16,978 bases of DNA, from NCBI GenBank assembly GCA_023430685.1, contig JAEYZH010000157.1:1-16978 (forward strand), read 5' to 3'. Under the pieces are notes generated by a model. It saw only the letters and a list, made by a program, of their open reading frames with translations. It ran no database searches and had not been told where the DNA came from. The stretch comes from Pseudomonadota bacterium. GTDB taxonomy: Bacteria; Pseudomonadota; Gammaproteobacteria; Xanthomonadales; Rhodanobacteraceae. Position 1 is the stretch's first letter; each line of letters starts with the position of its first letter. The position numbers were made by a program, and so were the translations under genes. This document shows positions 6,415-14,087 of this stretch, piece by piece.

Positions 6415-7342
6415 GACGACGGCAGGTCCGGAGGTTTCCGCCATCATACCGACCTGGAACCGGCGCGAGCTGGTCGCGCACGCGATCCGTGGCGTGCTCG
6501 CCCAGACGCGCCCGGTGGAGGAGATCATCGTCGTCGACGACGGCTCGACCGACGGCACCGGCGAGGCGCTCGCGGCCGAGTTCGGCGATCGCATCGTCTA
6601 CGTGCGCCAGCCGAACGCGGGCGTGTCGGCGGCACGCAACCGCGGCCTGTCGATCGCGCGCGGGCGTTACCTCGCGCTGCTCGACAGCGACGACGAGTGG
6701 CTGCCGGAGAAGACCGCGCGCCAGGTCGAATGGCTCGAGGCGCATCCGGATTACGGCATGGTGCTCTGCGACGTCGAGCGCATCGACGCCGAGCGCCGTC
6801 GCATCGACTTCCTCGGCCGCCGCGCGATCCTGCCCGAGGACGGCTGGGTGCTGGCCGACGTGCTCGCCAACCCCGCGCTCGCACCGGTGTCGGCGATGTT
6901 CCGGCGCGAAGTGTATGCGGACGTCGGCGGCTTCGATGAATCGCTGCGCACGGCCGAGGACCTCGATTTCCACCTGCGCATCGCGCGGCGCTGGCAGATC
7001 GGCGTCGTCGACGAACCGCTCGCGCGCGCGATCCGCGGCCACGACGGCCTCTCCTCGCTCGCGCAGACCTACGACGACTACACGCGCGTGATGGAACGCG
7101 CGGTCGCGGGCGCGAGCGAGATGGTGCCGCAGGCGTTGCGCGACCGCGCGCTCGCGACGACCTACCTGCGCAACGCACGCGGCATGCTGTTCGCGGGCCG
7201 CTGGCGCGATGCGTGGACCTGGGCACGCAAGGCGGCGCGCACCTCGCCCGATCCCGCCGTGCGCCGCGAGGTGCGCGGGTTGTGGAAGATCGCTGCCAGA
7301 CGGTTCGCGGGCGGATTGATGCACAGGCGCAGGCCTTCGTAG
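6413..7342 (+). CDS. Glycosyltransferase family 2 (GT-A fold)
   Basis: This encodes 309 residues. The family 2 landmarks are all present: VSAIIPTWNRRE (8-19), VVDDGSTDGT (40-49), the metal-binding D-S-D-D at 91-94, and GGFDESLRTAEDLDFHLRI (172-190) with the likely catalytic acidic residues E182-D183. It has no membrane segment, so it probably works on the cytoplasmic face and adds a nucleotide-activated sugar to a lipid-linked glycan. The Arg-rich tail GLMHRRRPS could aid membrane contact. The ATG at 6413 is chosen because the core fold begins at residue 8; a TTG at 6395 is a weaker option. Its stop codon TAG is part of the GTAG head of the repeat that follows. Confidence 0.93.
   Translation: MTTAGPEVSAIIPTWNRRELVAHAIRGVLAQTRPVEEIIVVDDGSTDGTGEALAAEFGDRIVYVRQPNAGVSAARNRGLSIARGRYLALLDSDDEWLPEKTARQVEWLEAHPDYGMVLCDVERIDAERRRIDFLGRRAILPEDGWVLADVLANPALAPVSAMFRREVYADVGGFDESLRTAEDLDFHLRIARRWQIGVVDEPLARAIRGHDGLSSLAQTYDDYTRVMERAVAGASEMVPQALRDRALATTYLRNARGMLFAGRWRDAWTWARKAARTSPDPAVRREVRGLWKIAARRFAGGLMHRRRPS
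6443..6448 (-). promoter_or_regulatory. Possible -10 box for the deacetylase, inside the glycosyltransferase gene
   Basis: TATGAT on the minus strand matches the -10 consensus at five of six positions and would start a transcript about 20 bases before the deacetylase ATG at 6414. No convincing -35 box is seen. Because the two genes leave no space between their starts, any close promoter must lie inside the other gene. Confidence 0.3.
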
Positions 7343-7420
7343 GCTGGACGCGCGCAAGCGCGGCCGGCGCTCTTCGCGCGTCGCTGCGAACGCCGGCCGA
7401 CCTTCGGTCGTCCAGCCTGC
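7339..7420. repeat. GTAG-headed palindromic repeat, probable bidirectional terminator
   Basis: This fills the gap between the convergent glycosyltransferase and sugar dehydrogenase genes. Outer arms AGGCTGGACG (7341-7350) and CGTCCAGCCT (7409-7418) are perfect complements. Inner arms CGGCCGGCG (7361-7369) and CGCCGGCCG (7391-7399) are also perfect. The right half, read on the minus strand, resembles the element at the right end of the window. No T-tract follows, so termination is inference. Confidence 0.75.
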
Positions 7421-7423
7421 CCC

Positions 7424-8704
7424 CTACTCGAAGCCGTCGACGAAGATCAGGTCCGCCGCTGCCTCGCCACCGAACCGCCAGACACCTCCATCCGCGAGAT
7501 CCACGAGGTAGAGATTGCCCGCCTCGTCCTCGCCAAAGCCCGCGACGCTGCCATAGCCCGCGCCGACGCCCGGCGGCAGCGGTGCGAACGTCCAGGCGCC
7601 GCCGCTCTCGGTTCCGACCAGCACTTCGCCCGTGCAGGCGTCGCCGAACACGTAGCGGCCCTGCAGCGCGGAGACCGGGCCGCGGTAGCGGTACCCGCCG
7701 GTGACGGAGCACCGGCTGTTGCCGTGCGAATACTCGATGACCGGCGCGACCGTGCCGGTCGTCGCAGGACAGTCCGAGCCGCTGCCCGACGGACGGCCGT
7801 GGTGATGGCCTTCGCATTGCGGATAACCGTAGTTGCGGTTGCCGCTGTCGCCCGCCGCGCGCCGGTCGACCTCTTCCCATGCGCCTTCGCCGACGTCGCC
7901 GATCCAGAGATCGCCGTTCTCGCGGTCGATGCTGAAGCGCCACGGGTTGCGGAACCCGTAGAGCCAGATCTCGCCGCAGCGGTTCGTGTCGGAGGCGTAG
8001 GGATTGCCCGACGGTATCGAATACGTCGCGGGCTGGCCCGGCGTCGCGCCGCACATGTTCGCGGTCGCCGATGCGATCGGCGTGCGCACGTCGAGGCGCA
8101 GGATCTTGCCCATCAGGTAGTAGGTCTGGCCGCCGATCGTCTTCTTCCACAGGTCCTGCGCGAGGTTTTCCGGGTCGAACGAGCCTGTGCCCGATCCCGT
8201 GCTCCAGTAGAGCATCCCGTCGGCGCCGAAATGGATGTCGCCGCCGTTGTGGTTGTAGAACAGCGGCACGCGCATGACCTCGGTCTCGCTGCCCGCGAAC
8301 ACGTTCGCGGCGGGATCGTTCGCGACCAGGCGCACGAGGCGCTCGCCACCGGCGCCCGCGGCGGTGTAGACGATGTAGAACGTGCCGTTGCTCGCGAACT
8401 GCGGATCGAACGCGAGGCCGAGCAGGCCGCGCTCGATGTCGCCGGTGTCGACAGAACGCGTGTAGTACGGCGCTGCCTGGAGCGCACCGTTGATGACGAC
8501 GCGGATCGCGCCGCCACGCTCGACCACGAACACCCGGCCACTGCCGTCATGCGGGCTGCGCACCGCGAGCGGCTGTTCGAGTCCTGAGGTGACGTACGGC
8601 ACCAGCGTGATATCGCCGCGCGGGGCGGCCGCCGCCGAGGTGCAGGCGAGCGCGACGACGAGCCTCGCCGCGAAACGAAGTCCGGAAGATCGATCGGAAA
8701 GCAT
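7424..8704 (-). CDS. Secreted PQQ-dependent sugar dehydrogenase-like beta-propeller with GFE C-terminus
   Basis: This encodes 426 residues. The ATG at 8704 opens a signal peptide (Arg-containing n-region, hydrophobic LVVALACTSAAAA, cleavage near 26-28). The body is a six-bladed propeller of the soluble glucose/sorbosone dehydrogenase (Asd/YliI) type: GLLGLAFDPQF (93-103), FYNHNGGDIHFGADGMLY (149-166) with the likely active-site His, EIWLYGFRNPWRFSID (245-260) and GDLWIGDVGEGAWEEVD (264-280). Six cysteines in the mature part (218, 243, 297, 312, 332, 357) suggest three disulphides and an oxidising, extracytoplasmic location. Substrate and PQQ use are inferred from family. The protein ends in ADLIFVDGFE, a short tail outside the propeller; I recall similar GFE endings on Xanthomonadales exported proteins. 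Confidence 0.9.
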   Translation of the reverse strand: MLSDRSSGLRFAARLVVALACTSAAAAPRGDITLVPYVTSGLEQPLAVRSPHDGSGRVFVVERGGAIRVVINGALQAAPYYTRSVDTGDIERGLLGLAFDPQFASNGTFYIVYTAAGAGGERLVRLVANDPAANVFAGSETEVMRVPLFYNHNGGDIHFGADGMLYWSTGSGTGSFDPENLAQDLWKKTIGGQTYYLMGKILRLDVRTPIASATANMCGATPGQPATYSIPSGNPYASDTNRCGEIWLYGFRNPWRFSIDRENGDLWIGDVGEGAWEEVDRRAAGDSGNRNYGYPQCEGHHHGRPSGSGSDCPATTGTVAPVIEYSHGNSRCSVTGGYRYRGPVSALQGRYVFGDACTGEVLVGTESGGAWTFAPLPPGVGAGYGSVAGFGEDEAGNLYLVDLADGGVWRFGGEAAADLIFVDGFE

Positions 8705-8765
8705 GGATGCACCGTCGGACGGGCTGCTTGCGGGGCTCGCGACGGCAGGGAACGCCGCGAGGCCG

Positions 8766-8785
8766 GCGCCTGCGGCTGCAGGCGC
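8766..8785 (-). terminator. Possible hairpin between sugar transferase and dehydrogenase genes
   Basis: GCGCCTGC (8766-8773) and GCAGGCGC (8778-8785) form a perfect 8-bp stem with a 4-base loop, 28 bases past the sugar transferase stop on the minus strand. No T-run follows, so it may be a weak terminator or simply an mRNA structure. Confidence 0.3.
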
Positions 8786-8813
8786 GTCCCGCGCTGCGCG
8801 GAACGGCGCAACG

Positions 8814-10214
8814 CTAGCGCGCGCCGCGGCGGAACACAACGACTTCGACGGTCTGGATCAGGATCATGAGGTCGAGCATGAAGTCGTGGTTCTTCACGTA
8901 GAACAGGTCGTACTTGAGCTTCTCCGCCGCGTCTTCCTCGGTCGCGCCGTACGGGTAGTTGAGCTGGGCCCAGCCCGCGAGCCCGGGCTTCACGCAATGG
9001 CGCAGCTCGTAGTAGCGGATCTTCTTCGCGAGTTCGGCGACGAACTGCGGGCGTTCCGGCCGCGGACCGACGAGGCTCATGTCGCCGCGCAACACGTTCC
9101 AGAGCTGCGGCAGTTCGTCGATGCGCGTCTTGCGGATGAACTGGCCGACGCGCGTGACACGGTCGTCCTGCTTGCTCGCCCAGCGCGCGACACCGTCCTT
9201 CTCGGCATCGGTGCGCATGCTGCGGAACTTGACCAGCGGGAACGTGCGACCGCGCTCGCCCACGCGCTCCTGGCGGTACAGGATCGGCGCGCCGCGCCCG
9301 GATTCGAGGCGGATCGCGATGATCGCGCCGAGCATCAGCGGCCAAGCGAGCGCGAGCACGATCATGGCCGCAACGATGTCGAACGCGCGCTTGGTCAGGC
9401 GCCGCAGCGGCGAGGCATCGAAACCGTCGGAGAACACGAGCCACGACGGATCGACGAGGTGCAACTTGATCGTGCCGAGCTCGCGCTCGAAGAACGTCGC
9501 GAGGCTGGTCACCGCGACGCCGGCCTGGCGGCACTCGAGCAAGTCGTCCATCGGCAGGCTGCCGCGGCGGTCTTCCGGCCCGATCACGATTTCATTGATC
9601 TGCAGGCGCTCGACGAATGCGGGCAAGGGTTCGTTGCTGGTCAGCAGGCGCTCGGCCGGCACCACCGGGATCTCGCCAGGCATCGGCAGGAAACCGACGA
9701 GGTGGAAGCCGCGGCGGTCCACGCGCCGGCGCATGCGCTGCGTGATCACCGCGGCCTGGCGGCCCGAGCCGAGCACGAGCACGCGGCGCTTGAGCGCCTC
9801 CACGTCCACGAGGCGCGCGAACGCCGCGTGCGACAGGGTCAGCAGCAGGAAGCCGATCAGCAGCGCGAGGCCGAGCAGGCCGCGACCGACATAGGCTTGC
9901 GGCAGGATGTAGAACAGCAGCGCGACCGCGCTGCCGCCGACAAGGAAGCCCACGCATTGGCGCGCGAACAGCCCGGTCCAGTTTTCGCGCAGGCGCGGCT
10001 GGTACATGCCGAGCGCGGCGAGCGCGCCGAGCACCACCAGCGCGTACACCGCCGCGCGTGGCAGCAGGAATTCCGAATGCGAGGCGAGGTCATCCGGGTG
10101 CGGCCAGAAGCGTACATGGGTGGCAAGCAGCAGCGAGCAGGCGAGCAGCACGTAATCGGCCACCGCGAGCAGCAGCAGCCAGCGCGCGCCCTGCTGGCGG
10201 ATATAGCGGAACAT
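8814..10214 (-). CDS. Exopolysaccharide sugar-phosphate transferase (EpsB/WcaJ-like polyprenyl-phosphate glycosylphosphotransferase)
   Basis: This encodes 466 residues from the ATG at 10214. That start follows a GGAGG with five bases of spacing and leads into the first membrane helix; ATGs at 10292 and 10289 would add 25-26 residues with a poorer site. Four N-terminal membrane helices lie at about 11-36, 53-71, 86-104 and 111-131. A soluble CoA-binding-like segment follows (RRVLVLGSGRQA, 143-154), then a fifth helix at 276-302. The C-terminal catalytic domain has YRQERVGERGRTFPLVKFRSM (313-333), TRIDELPQLWNVLRGDMSLVGPRP (363-386) and KPGLAGWAQLNYPYGA (409-424). Such enzymes start a repeat unit by moving a sugar-1-phosphate to undecaprenyl phosphate. 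The NYPYGA...KLKYDLFYVKN ending resembles the exosortase/EpsH-associated subfamily. Confidence 0.93.
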   Translation of the reverse strand: MFRYIRQQGARWLLLLAVADYVLLACSLLLATHVRFWPHPDDLASHSEFLLPRAAVYALVVLGALAALGMYQPRLRENWTGLFARQCVGFLVGGSAVALLFYILPQAYVGRGLLGLALLIGFLLLTLSHAAFARLVDVEALKRRVLVLGSGRQAAVITQRMRRRVDRRGFHLVGFLPMPGEIPVVPAERLLTSNEPLPAFVERLQINEIVIGPEDRRGSLPMDDLLECRQAGVAVTSLATFFERELGTIKLHLVDPSWLVFSDGFDASPLRRLTKRAFDIVAAMIVLALAWPLMLGAIIAIRLESGRGAPILYRQERVGERGRTFPLVKFRSMRTDAEKDGVARWASKQDDRVTRVGQFIRKTRIDELPQLWNVLRGDMSLVGPRPERPQFVAELAKKIRYYELRHCVKPGLAGWAQLNYPYGATEEDAAEKLKYDLFYVKNHDFMLDLMILIQTVEVVVFRRGAR

Positions 10215-10571
10215 CCACCCCTCCGGTGAATCGACGCCGGCGCGCACCGGCGTGGCGCGCCGTCCGACGTCCTCTGCGTGGGAATTCATCATGGCGCCCT
10301 TGCCCGGCCTCAGCCAGACTGAGGATGCGATTCCCGTGCCATGGCGGCGCCCACCCGCCCGCACGCGCGCTGCGTGTGGGACGTACGCCATCCTAGCAGA
10401 GCCGCTGCGTCCGCCTGCGGGTCGAGCGGCCATGGAAAACGCCGCAATTCGTCAGATTGGAACCTTGCGGGGCCGCCACGCTGCGCGCCACGGTCGCCGC
10501 GCAGGGCCCCGAGCCTCTATCATCGCGCCACCGCCCGGCGCAGGCGGTCACCCGAATTCGAGGAAGTCCCC
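10215..10571. other. Divergent intergenic region before glmS
   Basis: This is 357 bases between the sugar transferase and glmS starts. It holds the two alternative upstream ATGs of the transferase (10292, 10289) and candidate promoter elements. A TAGGAT hexamer on the minus strand (10390-10395) could serve the transferase; a TATCAT on the plus strand could serve glmS. I see no small gene or RNA in it. Confidence 0.4.
10518..10523 (+). promoter_or_regulatory. Possible glmS -10 element
   Basis: TATCAT matches the -10 consensus at five of six positions and would place the transcript start about 40 bases before the glmS ATG. The -35 region is GC-rich and not recognisable. Confidence 0.3.
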
Positions 10572-12404
10572 ATGTGTGGAATCGTCGCCGCCGTCGCCCA
10601 GCGTGACGTGGTCCCGCTGCTGATCGCCGGTCTCAAGGCGCTGGAGTACCGCGGCTACGATTCGGCCGGGATCTCGGTGCTCGAGAATGGCAGGCTCGCG
10701 CGCGTGCGCGCCAAGGGCAAGGTGCGTGAACTGGAGGCGCTGTACGAATCGTCGCCGGTCGCCGGCACCACCGGCATCGCGCACACGCGCTGGGCCACGC
10801 ACGGCGTGCCGAACACCGTCAACGCGCATCCGCACGTGTCGAGCGAACGCGTCGCGGTCGTGCACAACGGCATTATCGAGAATCATGCGGAACTGCGCGC
10901 GGAGCTCAAGGCCAAGGGCTACGCTTTCGAATCCGATACCGATACCGAAGTCATCGCGCACCTCGTCGACGATGCGCTCGCGCACGGCGCCGAACTGCGC
11001 GACGCGGTGCTGGCCGCGACCCGACGTCTGCACGGCGCCTACGCGATCGCGGTCATGAACCGCGACCAGCCCGGCCACGTGGTCGGCGCGCGCCGCGGCA
11101 GCCCGCTCGTGGTCGGCATCGGCGAAGGCGAGCACTACCTCGGTTCGGACGTGCAGGCGCTGATCCGCGAGACCACCCATTTCGCCTACCTCGAGGAAGG
11201 CGACCTCGTCGAGATCACCCTCGAGGGATTCCGCATCCTCGACGGCGAGGGCCAGTCGGTCGAGCGCGCGGTGCGCCAGAGCGAGATGACCGCGGACGCG
11301 GTCGAGCGCGGCGAGTACCGCCATTACATGCTCAAGGAGATCTTCGAGCAGCCGCGCGCGATCGCCGACACGCTCGAGGGCCGCATCGCGAACGACCGCA
11401 TCCTGCCGAACATCTTCGGCGTCGACGCCGCCGACCTGCTCGCGCGCGTGAAGAACGTGCAGATCGTCGCCTGCGGCACGAGCTTCCATGCGGGACTCGT
11501 CGCGCGCTACTGGCTCGAGGGTCTCGCGGGCATCCCGTGCAGCGTCGAGGTCGCGAGCGAATACCGCTACCGGCACGTGGTCGTGCCCGAGGGCACGCTG
11601 TTCCTCGCGGTGTCGCAGTCGGGCGAGACCGCCGACACGCTGTCGGCGCTGCGCGAAGGCCGCAACCACGGCTACCTCGGCTCGATGGCGGTCTGCAACG
11701 TGCCCGAGTCGAGCCTCGTGCGCGAATCGGATCTCGTGCTGATGACGCGTGCAGGCCCCGAGATCGGCGTCGCCTCGACCAAGGCGTTCACGACCCAGCT
11801 CGCTGCGCTCGCGCTGCTCGCGATCGAACTCGCGCGGATCAACGGCCTCGCCGAGGACAAGGTCCGCCGCCTCGTCGCCGAACTCGCGACGCTGCCGCGC
11901 CAGGTCGGCGAAGTGCTCGCGCTCGAACCCGAGATCGCCCGGCTCGCCGAGCGCTTCGTGACCAAGGCGCATGCGCTGTTCCTCGGCCGCGGCGCGCATT
12001 ACCCGGTCGCGCTCGAAGGCGCGCTCAAGCTCAAGGAAATCTCCTACATCCACGCCGAAGGCTATCCCGCCGGCGAGCTCAAGCACGGTCCGCTCGCGCT
12101 CGTCGATGCTGACATGCCGGTGATCGCGGTCGCGCCGAACAACCAGTTGCTCGAGAAGGTGAAATCCAATCTCGAGGAAGTGCGCGCACGCGGCGGCGAA
12201 CTGTTCGTGTTCGCAGACACCGATGCCCCGGTCGTGCAGGACGGCACGCGTGGCGCGATCATCAAGGTCGCCTCGGGCGGCAACCTGATCGCGCCCGCGG
12301 TGTTCACCGTGCCGCTGCAACTGCTCGCCTACCACGTCGCGGTCCTGCGCGGCACCGACGTCGACCAGCCGCGCAACCTCGCCAAGTCTGTGACGGTCGA
12401 GTAA
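10572..12404 (+). CDS. glmS: Glutamine--fructose-6-phosphate aminotransferase (isomerizing)
   Basis: This encodes 610 residues, close to the 609 of E. coli GlmS. It catalyses glutamine + fructose-6-phosphate to glucosamine-6-phosphate + glutamate, the first step to UDP-GlcNAc for peptidoglycan, LPS and amino-sugar polysaccharides. Cys2 (MCGIVAAV) is the nucleophile of the N-terminal glutaminase domain, which also shows EYRGYDSAG, HTRWATHG and VVHNGIIENH. Two SIS isomerase domains follow, with CGTSFHAG, SQSGETADTL, GVASTKAFTTQL, LEGALKLKEISYIHAEGYPAGELKHGP and the conserved LAKSVTVE ending. The ATG at 10572 follows GAGGAAG with five bases of spacing. Placed beside polysaccharide genes it could feed amino-sugar supply, but it is also a housekeeping gene. 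Confidence 0.98.
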   Translation: MCGIVAAVAQRDVVPLLIAGLKALEYRGYDSAGISVLENGRLARVRAKGKVRELEALYESSPVAGTTGIAHTRWATHGVPNTVNAHPHVSSERVAVVHNGIIENHAELRAELKAKGYAFESDTDTEVIAHLVDDALAHGAELRDAVLAATRRLHGAYAIAVMNRDQPGHVVGARRGSPLVVGIGEGEHYLGSDVQALIRETTHFAYLEEGDLVEITLEGFRILDGEGQSVERAVRQSEMTADAVERGEYRHYMLKEIFEQPRAIADTLEGRIANDRILPNIFGVDAADLLARVKNVQIVACGTSFHAGLVARYWLEGLAGIPCSVEVASEYRYRHVVVPEGTLFLAVSQSGETADTLSALREGRNHGYLGSMAVCNVPESSLVRESDLVLMTRAGPEIGVASTKAFTTQLAALALLAIELARINGLAEDKVRRLVAELATLPRQVGEVLALEPEIARLAERFVTKAHALFLGRGAHYPVALEGALKLKEISYIHAEGYPAGELKHGPLALVDADMPVIAVAPNNQLLEKVKSNLEEVRARGGELFVFADTDAPVVQDGTRGAIIKVASGGNLIAPAVFTVPLQLLAYHVAVLRGTDVDQPRNLAKSVTVE

Positions 12405-12433
12405 GGCGGTGCCACGTCGGGCACGCGCGACGC

Positions 12434-13579
12434 ATGTCGACCGACCCGCGGGCCGTCGAGCCTGATCCGGATGGCAGCGCGCGCATGAGGCGTGGCCTTG
12501 CCTGGCTGTTGCGCGGGATGTCGTACGGCTTGATGCTGCTGGTGCTCGCGGCGGCGGGCTCGTTCCTCGTGCCGGTCGATCCGACCGTGCAGCCGCTGCG
12601 TCCGCGCGCGGACACGCAGTACTGGCAGATGCAGGGCGGCTACCGCATCGCTTACACGAAGAGGGAACGCGCGCCGGGCATCATGGCGCGGCACCCGGTC
12701 GTGTTCGTGCACGGCGGACCCGGCGGCTACGTGCATTCCTCGGTGATCCGCGCGCTTGAACCGCTGGCCGCGGCCGGGCACACGGTGTACTTCTACGATC
12801 AGCACGGTTCGGGCTTGTCCGATCGCCTGCTGCGGCCGAAGGACAGCGGATTCAACGATCAGGTCGACGACCTCGCCGAGATCGTGGAAAGGCACCTCGG
12901 TGCACGCCGCATCAACCTTGTCGGCCATTCGCACGGCGCGCGCATCGCGGCTCATTACGCGGCGCGGCATCCGGAACGGGTAGCGCGCATGGTCCTGAGT
13001 TCGCCCGGCAATATCGAACCGGCATTGCAGGACGACACGGGGACCGCAGCCGCGGCACCTCGGTACCCGGTTCCGCCCGGCCTGGCGTTCCGTGCGCCCG
13101 ATGCGGAGCAGTATCGACGCGACACCGCCCTGTCCGCGATGCCGCCGAAGGTGATCCTCGCACAGGCCATCGCGCTCGCGTTCAACCTGAAGACCGTCTC
13201 CGACTCCGAGGTGGACGCGGCGCTCAACACGCTTGCCGCTCGGTTCACGCGCAACATGGTCTGCGATCCCGGTCGCGTGCAGCCCGAAGAAGGCGGCGCC
13301 GGCCTGTACGTACGCACCGGCGCGAACTGGTTCGGCGACGTGCCTGATCCGCGACCTGCAATGCGCCGCTTTCGCGGACGCGTGCTCGTGGTGCAGGGGC
13401 AGTGCGACTTCATGTCGTACGCGGACGCCTACGAGTACGTCGACACGTTCCCGCACGCCCGCTACCGCTTCGTCGCTGGCGCGGGGCACATCCTCTGGTG
13501 GGAACGACCGCAGGCGTATGCGCAGGCGATCAGGGACTTCTTCGCCGAAGATCCGCAGGAGCCTTCCGGCGAGCAATGA
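12434..13579 (+). CDS. Membrane-anchored alpha/beta hydrolase, proline iminopeptidase-like
   Basis: This encodes 381 residues. A short N-terminal tail and one hydrophobic helix (about 27-47) suggest an uncleaved anchor with the domain outside the cytoplasm; an ATG at 12485 would give a shorter form with the same helix. The fold carries the oxyanion motif HGGPGG (93-98), YDQHGSGLSDR (121-131), the nucleophile elbow GHSHGAR with Ser166, a likely acid D325 (QGQCDFMSY) and catalytic His352 (GAGHILWW). HGGPGG plus DQHG/RGSG are typical of peptidase family S33 (proline iminopeptidase and relatives), so a peptidase or esterase role is likely. It begins 29 bases after glmS and may be read through from it, though no functional link is evident. 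Confidence 0.85.
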   Translation: MSTDPRAVEPDPDGSARMRRGLAWLLRGMSYGLMLLVLAAAGSFLVPVDPTVQPLRPRADTQYWQMQGGYRIAYTKRERAPGIMARHPVVFVHGGPGGYVHSSVIRALEPLAAAGHTVYFYDQHGSGLSDRLLRPKDSGFNDQVDDLAEIVERHLGARRINLVGHSHGARIAAHYAARHPERVARMVLSSPGNIEPALQDDTGTAAAAPRYPVPPGLAFRAPDAEQYRRDTALSAMPPKVILAQAIALAFNLKTVSDSEVDAALNTLAARFTRNMVCDPGRVQPEEGGAGLYVRTGANWFGDVPDPRPAMRRFRGRVLVVQGQCDFMSYADAYEYVDTFPHARYRFVAGAGHILWWERPQAYAQAIRDFFAEDPQEPSGEQ

Positions 13580-13588
13580 TGCAGCGAC

Positions 13589-13609
13589 GCGTCACGCGGT
13601 CCGTGACGC
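13589..13609. terminator. Possible shared hairpin at convergent gene ends
   Basis: GCGTCAC (13589-13595) and GTGACGC (13603-13609) form a 7-bp stem with a 7-base loop. It lies across the end of the DUF971-type gene and just past the hydrolase stop. There is no T-tract; a role in termination is tentative. Confidence 0.25.
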
Positions 13610-13942
13610 CCCGGCCCCGGCAAGCGCATCGAGGTATCGCTGCCAGTTGCGCGCATGGTCGCGTCCGAGCGCATGCAGCAACTCCCACGAGTACAGGCCC
13701 GACGCGTGGCCATCCGAGAAGCGCAGCAGCACGGCGTAGTTGCCGACCGGCTCGATCGCGTCGATGTTCACGTCGCGCTTGCCGCTGACGAGCACGCGCT
13801 GTCCCGGCCCGTGCCCCTGCACTTCCGCGCTCGGCGAATGGACGCGCAGGTATTCCGCCGGCAGCCGGAAGCGCTCGCCGTCATCGAACGCGACTTCGAG
13901 CACATGTGACGCGCGATGCAGGATGATTTCGGTCGGCAGCAT
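13592..13942 (-). CDS. DUF971 / gamma-butyrobetaine hydroxylase N-terminal-like domain protein
   Basis: This encodes 116 residues from the ATG at 13942, where the domain starts directly (MLPTEIILHRASHVLEVAFDDG). Further landmarks are FRLPAEYLRVHSPSAEVQGHG (25-45) and VGNYAVLLRFSDGHASGLYSWELLHALG. This is the small stand-alone form of the domain found at the N-terminus of gamma-butyrobetaine hydroxylases; it is often encoded next to hslVU in gammaproteobacteria. The exact function is unknown; the fold has been linked to metal or iron-sulphur handling. No ribosome-binding site is visible: the 5' side is a C-rich repeat (13953-13976) ten bases before the start. It ends 12 bases from the convergent hydrolase gene. 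Confidence 0.88.
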   Translation of the reverse strand: MLPTEIILHRASHVLEVAFDDGERFRLPAEYLRVHSPSAEVQGHGPGQRVLVSGKRDVNIDAIEPVGNYAVLLRFSDGHASGLYSWELLHALGRDHARNWQRYLDALAGAGASRTA

Positions 13943-13952
13943 GGGCGGCGTC

Positions 13953-13976
13953 GGGAATGGGAGATGGGGAATGGGG
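13953..13976 (+). repeat. GGGAAT-type G-rich array upstream of the DUF971-type gene
   Basis: Four runs of three or four G are spaced by AAT, AGAT and AAT, which fits the G-quadruplex pattern on the plus strand (template strand of the gene that starts at 13942). The same motif family appears at 16240-16273 and, inverted, at 16297-16323. Confidence 0.7.
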
Positions 13977-14087
13977 CGTGGAGCGCGGTGCAGGGCAGGA
14001 CGCGGGGAAACGCTTGCTGGTTGGGGTGCAGGGCAGCACGCGCGCCGCGGCGAGACCCCGCGCCTCGCTCGAACGCCGACGATCGCG

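Noticed and set aside
5257..6939. A long open frame on the plus strand (560 codons) across the deacetylase and glycosyltransferase genes
   Set aside because: It is antisense or out of frame to genes with clear motifs, its product is Arg/Ala-rich and low in complexity, and it begins inside the REP array. Such frames are expected in high-GC DNA.
7424..7453. PEP-CTERM or related exosortase sorting tag on the dehydrogenase
   Set aside because: The tail has no PEP motif, no membrane helix and no terminal Arg cluster.
10434..10571. glmS-type ribozyme riboswitch in the leader
   Set aside because: The glmS ribozyme belongs mainly to Gram-positive bacteria, and the short leader here shows none of its core that I can recognise.
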